The notes under the pieces are model-generated. The model made no database searches, was not told the origin of the DNA, and saw nothing but the letters and a program-made list of their open reading frames with translations. From positions 1 to 10,898 of the forward strand of contig JBKHJZ010000113.1 in the NCBI GenBank assembly GCA_046537875.1: a stretch of 10,898 nucleotides of DNA, read 5' to 3'. Positions 5,081 through 10,898 of the stretch are shown here, one piece after another (within the stretch, counting starts at the first letter, position 1; each line of letters opens with the position of its first letter). The stretch comes from JBKHJZ01 sp046537875. GTDB taxonomy: Bacteria; Actinomycetota; Acidimicrobiia; Acidimicrobiales; VFJN01. A program made the translations under genes and the position numbers.

Positions 5081-7201
5081 ATGAAGAAGGTCACGAGGAT
5101 CTGGCGGCTGCACCCGGTGCTGTTCAGCATCGCGGGGCTGATGCTGGTCGGCGTGCTGGGCGCGAGCTGGGCTGCCGCCGAGATGTTGCGGGTCGAGTCG
5201 GTGACCGTCGACTGGGACGTGCCCGACGCACCGCGCCTGGTGGCGAGCGGCCCGGGCCAGACCGTGTACCGGATCGACCCGTCGCGCTCGACCGCGTCCT
5301 ACGAGGTGAAGGAGGAGCTCGCCGGGGTCGACGGCACGGCGGTCGGCGAGACGCGGGGCATCGCCGGGGACATCCTGCTCGACGTCAGCGAGCCGGCGAA
5401 CAGCCAGGTGGGCGAGATCCTGGTCAACGTCGAGCAGCTCACCTCCGACGAGTCCCTGCGCGACAAGCGCCTGCGGGTCGACTACCTCGACTCCCACGAG
5501 CATCCCCTGGCCCGCTACCGCACCACCGAGATCCGGGGCCTCCCCGACCGGGTGGAGGACGGCGTGGACTACGACATCGAGCTCAGCGGCGAGCTCACCG
5601 TGAAGGAGACGACCAAGTCCACCGATGTCTCGGCCACGGTTCGTCGCGAGGACAGTGAGCTCCACATCGACGCGACCGCGGAGATCCTGCTCTCCGACTT
5701 CGACGTGGGACCGATCAGCGTGATCGGCCTCGTCTCCACCGGGAACGACGCGAAGCTTCGCTTCGACCTCGTCGCGCCGGAGGCCGGCGAGCTCCAGATC
5801 GAGGAGCAGGAGGCCGAGCTGGCCGACTTCGCCCGGGCGAGCGGTGACGACCCCCGGTTCTCCGAGACGGTGCAGCCGGTGCTCGAGGAGGGGTGCGCGT
5901 CGTGCCACGAGCCGGGCGGGTCCGGGTCCGGTGAGTGGGAGCTGGCGACGGCCGGCGACGCCGCGGAGATCGCCTCGGGCATCGGGCTGGTGACCGAGAC
6001 GGGCTACATGCCGCCGTGGCTGGCCTCCGACAAGGGCGTGGCGCTCAAGCACTCACTGCGGCTGACCAACGAGCAGGAGCAGGCGATCGAGGAGTGGGTC
6101 GCGGCCGGCGGGCCGCTCGACGTGGACCCCGCCACGCGCATCGAGGCGGTGGACGAGGCCAGCCCGCAGATACGGGACGATCTCGAGCTGCGCCTGCCCG
6201 AGCCCTACACGGGCACGGTCGAAAAGGAGAACGACTACCGCTGCTTCACGCTCGACCCCGGGTTGACCGAGCCGGCGGCGATCACCGGCTACGAGTTCCT
6301 GCCCGACCAGCTGCCGATCGTCCACCATGCGCTCGTGTACCGGCTGGGTGCGGAGTCGCGTCCCGCGCTCGAGGCCGCCGAGGACCGGGACGACAAGCCG
6401 GGCTGGGAGTGCTTCGGCGGCATCAACGTCCGCGGCACGTCGCTGTCCCCGACCGGTCGAGGCGGCGGCAACGATCTCGTGATGGGGTGGGCGCCGGGTC
6501 AGCCGCCGAGCCTGTTCCCCGACGGCACCGCGATCCAGCTCGATGCCGGCGACGTGTTCGTGATCCAGGTCCACTACCACATCAGCGAGGAGCCGCCGCC
6601 CGACCAGTCGGCCCTCGCGCTGCAGCTGGCGGACGGCGATCCCGCGGAGCTCGACGACATCCGGGTCACCACCTACCTCGCCCCTGCGGAGATCCCCTGC
6701 GAGGAGGGGGCGACCGCGCCGCGGTGCGACCGCGACGTCGAGCTGGAGGTGCTCGCCGAGAAGTACGGGCCCGTGGGACCCGGCATCGCCAACGGGATCC
6801 ACGCGCTGTGCGGCACCACCCCGGAGGAGCTCGCCCACCTCGAGGACGGCGTCGCCCGCGCGTCGTGCGACCACCGGGTGCGGTCGGCGGGCGCAGGACC
6901 CGTGCTCGCGGTGCTCGGGCACATGCACGAGATCGGCAAGTCGTACCGCATGACGCTCAACCCGGGCACGCCCGAGGAGACGGTGCTGCTCGACATCCCG
7001 CGGTGGGACTTCGACTGGCAGTTCAACTACGCCCTCGACGAGGAGGTGGTGCTCGAGCCGGGCGACACCATCCGGGTCGAGTGCAGCTGGGACCGCGCCC
7101 TCGTCGAGGAGGGTGAGGAGCCGCACTACGTCACGTGGGCCGAGGGCACCGAGGACGAGATGTGCTTCTCGACGGTCGCCACACGCATCACCGACGAATG
7201 A
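5081..7201 (+). CDS. YceI / cytochrome c / PHM-type copper monooxygenase fusion, membrane-anchored
   Basis: This 706-residue protein has an N-terminal anchor (about 12-33, preceded by positive charges) that should place the rest outside the membrane. Residues 61-232 form a YceI lipocalin-like domain (YRIDPSRSTASYEV near its start, ELTVKETTKSTDVSATV later). Residues 255-345 form a cytochrome c-like domain with heme motif CASCH (272-276) and probable ligand Met310 in GYMPPW. Residues 373-703 resemble the copper type II ascorbate-dependent (PHM/DBM) fold. Its expected ligands are visible: His415-His416 (LPIVHHALVY), His498/His500 (IQVHYHIS), His614-x-His616 (GHMHEIGKSY) and Met694 (EDEMC). Hydroxylation of a substrate held by the YceI domain, with electrons arriving through heme, is an attractive inference. 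The substrate is unknown. The ATG at 5081 is chosen because earlier starts at 5070 and 5073 run into a stop. Its TGA overlaps the next ATG. Confidence 0.85.
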   Translation: MKKVTRIWRLHPVLFSIAGLMLVGVLGASWAAAEMLRVESVTVDWDVPDAPRLVASGPGQTVYRIDPSRSTASYEVKEELAGVDGTAVGETRGIAGDILLDVSEPANSQVGEILVNVEQLTSDESLRDKRLRVDYLDSHEHPLARYRTTEIRGLPDRVEDGVDYDIELSGELTVKETTKSTDVSATVRREDSELHIDATAEILLSDFDVGPISVIGLVSTGNDAKLRFDLVAPEAGELQIEEQEAELADFARASGDDPRFSETVQPVLEEGCASCHEPGGSGSGEWELATAGDAAEIASGIGLVTETGYMPPWLASDKGVALKHSLRLTNEQEQAIEEWVAAGGPLDVDPATRIEAVDEASPQIRDDLELRLPEPYTGTVEKENDYRCFTLDPGLTEPAAITGYEFLPDQLPIVHHALVYRLGAESRPALEAAEDRDDKPGWECFGGINVRGTSLSPTGRGGGNDLVMGWAPGQPPSLFPDGTAIQLDAGDVFVIQVHYHISEEPPPDQSALALQLADGDPAELDDIRVTTYLAPAEIPCEEGATAPRCDRDVELEVLAEKYGPVGPGIANGIHALCGTTPEELAHLEDGVARASCDHRVRSAGAGPVLAVLGHMHEIGKSYRMTLNPGTPEETVLLDIPRWDFDWQFNYALDEEVVLEPGDTIRVECSWDRALVEEGEEPHYVTWAEGTEDEMCFSTVATRITDE

Positions 7202-8133
7202 CCCTGGCGCGGCGCGCGTCCCGGCTGGCGGTCGCCGCGGCCGCAGTGGCGGGCGTCGCGCTCGGGGGCGCCACGCCGAGCGGCGCGCACAACAGCCGCA
7301 CCGCGTTCACCGGCGTCTTCGGGCCCTACGACGTGGTGGGAACCGTCCGCTACGTGCACGAGGCGTCGGTCCACGGGGTGACGCTCGACCTGAACGTGCG
7401 CACCGAGGGCTCGCGGCGCCCCGTCGAGCGTGCGGCGGTGCTCGTCGAGGGCCACGCCGGGGAACGCACCGTCGGGCCCCTCGACGCCGAGCGCTACGGC
7501 AGCACCTACCGCGTCGTGCTCCCCGGCGGCGACGTCGAGCACTGGGAGATCGAGACCTCCATCGACGGACCGCCGGGCCCGGCCACGTTCACCAGGACGG
7601 TCCCGGGTCCCGTCGAGCTGCGCGACATCACCGACGCCGGCTCGGGTCACGGCGACGGGGCGGGCGGCCTGTGGACCGCGACGACCGTCGGCGCCCTGGT
7701 CCTGGTGGGCGCCGGCGGCCTCACGCGCTGGTGGCGGCCCGTCATGCGGGCGTCGGGTCTCGTGCTGCTGGTGGCCTGCGGTGCTGCGCTCGTCGGGTCG
7801 TGGTCGGATGCGACGGCGCCGACCGCGGCCAAGGTGCTGGCCCTGCTCGCCCCGCTCGTCGCCGCCGGGCTGCTCGTCGCCGGGCTGGTGACGACGCGTG
7901 ATCGCCGCGACGAGTCGCTCCTGCTCGTGTTCGCCGGCGCAGCGGGCCTGGCCGTGCTGTTCGGGTGGATGAACCGGTCGTTCCTCGCCGGCGATGTCTC
8001 CTCCACGCTCCCGCCGACGCTCGCCCGCACGTGCGTGGCGCTCGCGTTGGCGACCGGGGGCGGGCTCGCGCTGCTGGTGATGGCCTGCCACCGCGACAAG
8101 CTGAGGGCCCTGGTCCCGCTCGGCGGCCGCTGA
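7198..8133 (+). CDS. Secreted-domain membrane protein with predicted N-terminal histidine, possibly copper-related
   Basis: This 311-residue protein starts at the ATG overlapping the previous stop (ATGA), so it is translationally coupled to the copper monooxygenase fusion. The frame is open further up, but only this start gives a normal signal peptide: RR at 5-6, a hydrophobic core, and a likely cut after PSGA at residue 30. The mature chain would then begin His31 (HNSRTAFTG). An outer beta-rich domain (about 31-140), with His54, His59, His86 and His115, leads to about five membrane segments (158-175, 185-201, 211-232, 240-258, 274-297). The layout, an exported N-terminal-His domain plus a helical membrane part, recalls CopC-CopD systems, but I do not see a clear CopC or CopD sequence match. 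Function is inferred from the layout and the neighbour only. Confidence 0.75.
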   Translation: MTLARRASRLAVAAAAVAGVALGGATPSGAHNSRTAFTGVFGPYDVVGTVRYVHEASVHGVTLDLNVRTEGSRRPVERAAVLVEGHAGERTVGPLDAERYGSTYRVVLPGGDVEHWEIETSIDGPPGPATFTRTVPGPVELRDITDAGSGHGDGAGGLWTATTVGALVLVGAGGLTRWWRPVMRASGLVLLVACGAALVGSWSDATAPTAAKVLALLAPLVAAGLLVAGLVTTRDRRDESLLLVFAGAAGLAVLFGWMNRSFLAGDVSSTLPPTLARTCVALALATGGGLALLVMACHRDKLRALVPLGGR

Positions 8134-8161
8134 GACGGCCTCGACGCCGGAACCTGCCGTC
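8134..8161. terminator. Possible shared hairpin between convergent genes
   Basis: GACGGC (8134-8139) and GCCGTC (8156-8161) form a 6-bp stem with a 16-nt loop in the 46-nt gap between two convergent stop codons. There is no T run on either strand. Position favours a bidirectional terminator; the structure itself is weak. Confidence 0.25.
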
Positions 8162-8179
8162 AGCCGTCGGTGGCCGGTG

Positions 8180-9589
8180 TCAGCCGCCGAGGAGGATGGC
8201 GAGACCGCCGACGGTGTAGGCGATCATCACGGCCAGCATCGGGTACTGGGTGCGTTCGGCGAGCCGTCGCGGCCACAGCTCGACGGAGCGGTCGTGGGCC
8301 GAGACGACCGCGGCGACGTGACCCACCACGATGGCCGCCACCTGGACGTACGCGATCGTCGCGGTCGACACGGCGCGGTAGTCGATGGTGTTGTCCGCGG
8401 TGCCGAAGAGGTTCCACGCGCGGCCGTAGGGGTCGGAGGCGAGAGCCAGGGCGCCCTGACCCTCGAACACGAGCAGCGAGAAGTAGTGGGCCACCGCGTA
8501 GGCGAACACGATGGGGACGAGCGAGGCCACGAACGCGAGCGACGTCTCGGTGATCGACCGGTCGCCGATGCGCGCGGCGGCACGCACCGCGAACTGGTAG
8601 GCGAGCCAGACGATCCCGATCACCCAGACCAGCCCCACGGTGTTGAGCGCCGTGAGCTGCCAGTCGGTCCGGCCCCCGATGACGTCCAGCCAGAACTCGG
8701 TGCGCCCGAGGCCGTCGAAGGTGGTCGAGCCGAGGGCGACGACGATGACACCCGTGACCGCCGGGGTGGCCTCCACGTGGGCGAGCCCGCTGAGCGGTGG
8801 GCGCAGCCGCAGCGTGCCGCGCTCGTCGCGGGACAGCGGCGCGATGTGGGCGAGAAGCCCGAACAGCACGGTGAAGCCCTCGCCGTGGCGCAGCCACCCC
8901 CGCCCCCACCGCGCCGTGGCCCCCAGCACGACGGCGCTGTAGGCAACGAGCCACGCGGCCACGGCGCGGGGGCGGGACGGCTCGACGTAGGCAAGCTCCA
9001 GCCACACGAAGCTGAACAGCAGCACCGGCGCGGTCCACGACGGGCCGGCCGGGTCGTCGCGGCGCGGCCCCGCCGTCGTGCGGACGCGCGCCCGGGCCCA
9101 GCCGGCGAGCGCCGCCAGCGTGTCGAACGGGTTGAGGACCCTCCAGACGTCGCCGAGCACCACCGAGGCGATCGGGATGCCGACCCAGAACACGACGTAC
9201 ACCGCCACCGGCGCGAGGTTGTCGGGGGTGCTGTCGACGCCCCAGATCGCAGCGCTGAGCACGACGAGGAACGCGCCCAGGCCGGCGGCCCGCGCGACCA
9301 CGGCGAGCGGCCCCGCGGCGCGCTGGATCGCCTCGGGCAGCCGGCGACCCTCGGCGGCGGCGGCGAGCCGGGGGCGGGGCCACAGGGCGCGCAGCGCGAC
9401 GAACGACACCAGGAGGGCGATGGCCGCCCCGTTGGTGAACAGCCACAGGGGCAGCGGGAGGTCGGTGCGTCCGCCGACGCCGTGCGCGGCGGCGGGCGAG
9501 GCGTCGAGGACGACCGCAGCGACGATGCCGGCGACGGCGATGGCGGCCGCGCCGCCCGCGCGCACCGCGCGTCGTTTCGACCGGGGCAC
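8180..9589 (-). CDS. Polytopic membrane protein of the actinobacterial 'fenitrothion hydrolase'-like family
   Basis: This 469-residue protein has a basic N-terminus, a hydrophobic stretch (about 11-34), then PAAA followed by His36 (HGVGGRTDLPLPLWLF), and about ten further membrane segments. The HGxGGRxDLPxP start followed by a helix ending in RALWPRPRL matches, from memory, proteins labelled 'fenitrothion hydrolase' in actinobacterial genomes. That label is inherited and the true function is not established. The longer upstream frame is antisense-like arginine-rich sequence and is not coding. The GTG at 9589 shares its first base with the TAG of the lipoprotein gene (TAGTG) and has GAGGT 6 nt upstream, so the two are coupled. 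If the signal is cleaved after AAA, His36 becomes the N-terminus, as in copper proteins that use a terminal histidine. A link to copper is inference from these features and from the neighbours. Confidence 0.75.
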   Translation of the reverse strand: MPRSKRRAVRAGGAAAIAVAGIVAAVVLDASPAAAHGVGGRTDLPLPLWLFTNGAAIALLVSFVALRALWPRPRLAAAAEGRRLPEAIQRAAGPLAVVARAAGLGAFLVVLSAAIWGVDSTPDNLAPVAVYVVFWVGIPIASVVLGDVWRVLNPFDTLAALAGWARARVRTTAGPRRDDPAGPSWTAPVLLFSFVWLELAYVEPSRPRAVAAWLVAYSAVVLGATARWGRGWLRHGEGFTVLFGLLAHIAPLSRDERGTLRLRPPLSGLAHVEATPAVTGVIVVALGSTTFDGLGRTEFWLDVIGGRTDWQLTALNTVGLVWVIGIVWLAYQFAVRAAARIGDRSITETSLAFVASLVPIVFAYAVAHYFSLLVFEGQGALALASDPYGRAWNLFGTADNTIDYRAVSTATIAYVQVAAIVVGHVAAVVSAHDRSVELWPRRLAERTQYPMLAVMIAYTVGGLAILLGG

Positions 9590-10032
9590 TAGCTGACCTC
9601 GAGCTCGGCGATCTGGAGGCCGGACTCCTCGAGCTCGACCTCGAAGATCCCGGGGATGTCGGCGGTGAACGTGAGCTCGGCCGGCTGGTCGGGCGACACG
9701 GGTTGCGCGAGGTCGTAGCCGTGGACGTGGACCTCCTCGGGCGTGTCGGCACGGACCCGCAGCGTGAAGGTCTCCCCCACGTCCACGCTCAGGCGCTGGA
9801 CACCGCCCACGACCGCCCCGTTCTCCACGACGATCTCCTCTGCCTGGTCGTCCGGTGGCGCGGTCGTGGTGGTGGTCGACGTGCCCTGGCCGGTGGTGGT
9901 GCTCGTCGGCGAGCCGGGGGGCGCGCCGGATGCGTCGGCACCCCCGTCGCCGTCGTCGCCGCACGCCGCTGCGCCGAGCAGGGCGATCACGAGCATCCCG
10001 GCCCCGCATCGCCGCGCCGCCTTCCCTCTCAC
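9589..10032 (-). CDS. Cupredoxin-like lipoprotein
   Basis: This 147-residue protein has a basic start (MRGKAARR), a hydrophobic core, and a lipobox-like LLGAAAC with Cys24 as the probable lipidated residue. A flexible Asp/Gly/Ser/Thr-rich spacer follows (25-62, with six Thr in a row). Residues 66-146 look like a cupredoxin beta-sandwich: VDVGETFTLRVRADTPEEVH, then HVHGYDL (His102, His104), then TFTADIPGIFEVELEESG. The family's second half normally supplies Cys, His and Met copper ligands; none are here, so a blue-copper site is absent, although the HVH pair could bind metal. GTG 10032 is chosen because AGGGAGGT lies 9 nt upstream and it gives a proper signal peptide. Its stop overlaps the start of the membrane-protein gene, so the pair likely works together at the outer face of the membrane. 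Confidence 0.82.
   Translation of the reverse strand: MRGKAARRCGAGMLVIALLGAAACGDDGDGGADASGAPPGSPTSTTTGQGTSTTTTTAPPDDQAEEIVVENGAVVGGVQRLSVDVGETFTLRVRADTPEEVHVHGYDLAQPVSPDQPAELTFTADIPGIFEVELEESGLQIAELEVS
9596..9600 (-). promoter_or_regulatory. Ribosome binding site within the lipoprotein gene for the coupled membrane-protein gene
   Basis: On the minus strand GAGGT lies 6 nt before the GTG at 9589 and is embedded in the last codons of the lipoprotein gene. Together with the one-base TAGTG overlap it fixes the start of the downstream membrane protein. Confidence 0.55.
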
Positions 10033-10041
10033 GCCTCTCGC

Positions 10042-10049
10042 ACCTCCCT
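10042..10049 (-). promoter_or_regulatory. Ribosome binding site of the cupredoxin-like lipoprotein gene
   Basis: On the minus strand AGGGAGGT lies 9 nt before the GTG at 10032. It supports this GTG over the ATG twelve codons further in, which would remove the charged part of the signal peptide. The rest of the gap to the UvrA-like stop (10050-10228) shows only a weak possible -10, TAGCCT at 10161-10156. Confidence 0.5.
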
Positions 10050-10198
10050 CTGGCGGCTCGCGCGCATGGGACGCGCAGCTGCCGTCGATGGACCATCTCG
10101 CGGGTCGCCCGCCACGGGTGTGGAGCTCGTGGCCGCCAGCGTTGTCCCACGGATCAGGCTAGTGGGCGGTGCTGCGGGGACCCGGGGGCGACGGCGCT

Positions 10199-10213
10199 GC
10201 CCGCGCCGCGGGC
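10199..10213. terminator. Possible GC hairpin after the UvrA-like gene
   Basis: GCCCGC-N3-GCGGGC forms a 6-bp stem 15 nt past the stop of the minus-strand UvrA-like gene. It has no T run, so it is at most a weak or factor-assisted terminator separating that gene from the lipoprotein gene. Confidence 0.25.
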
Positions 10214-10228
10214 CCGCGACGGCGCCGG

Positions 10229-10898
<670 letters not shown>

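Noticed and set aside
7135..7197. Upstream extension of the secreted-domain membrane protein to an ATG at 7135
   Set aside because: It would put 21 Arg/His-rich residues ahead of a normal signal peptide and overlap the previous gene by 67 nt; the ATGA-coupled ATG at 7198 is much more natural.

Overview
The window is visibly very GC-rich and gene-dense. It has short intergenic gaps, ATGA and TAGTG stop/start overlaps, several GTG starts, and promoters whose TANNNT -10 box lies 6-7 nt before a start codon (leaderless style). Together with an ArsR-arsenate reductase fusion, a short UvrA paralogue and a 'fenitrothion hydrolase'-like membrane protein, this points to an actinomycete (Actinomycetota, perhaps Acidimicrobiia). 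The class-level guess is inference. No tRNA, rRNA, CRISPR array or insertion sequence is seen, and no stretch over 300 bases lacks a gene.

Region 1 (1-1000, + strand): a class C beta-lactamase/EstB-type serine hydrolase that keeps its N-terminal catalytic part and its C-terminal strand motif. The middle is missing and the two parts are in different frames, so it is a decayed gene.

Region 2 (1045-3613, - strand): a three-gene unit. It starts with an ArsR repressor fused to a thioredoxin-type arsenate reductase, followed 8 nt later by a VOC (glyoxalase-fold) protein and then an APC amino-acid permease. The promoter carries two tandem ArsR-like operators and appears to make a leaderless mRNA.

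Region 3 (3737-4926, + strand): divergent from the ars unit lies a MerR-type metal regulator with an extra C-terminal EQ-x-CC domain. Its promoter is a textbook MerR promoter with a 20-nt spacer filled by a perfect inverted repeat. A YnfA-family small membrane protein follows.

Region 4 (4988-10032): a copper-flavoured block in two convergent pairs. On + lies a membrane-anchored YceI / cytochrome c / PHM-type copper monooxygenase fusion, with all copper ligands and the heme motif visible. It is coupled by ATGA overlap to a secreted-domain membrane protein that should mature with an N-terminal histidine. On - lies a lipoprotein with a cupredoxin-like fold, coupled by TAGTG to a polytopic membrane protein that also has His right after an AxA signal site.

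Region 5 (10229-10898, - strand): the C-terminal part of a UvrA-like ABC ATPase, cut by the window edge.

The least ordinary items are the YceI-cytochrome-PHM fusion and its structured leader, and the cysteine-less ArsR sensor domain fused to a fully equipped arsenate reductase in an operon that lacks a visible arsenite pump.
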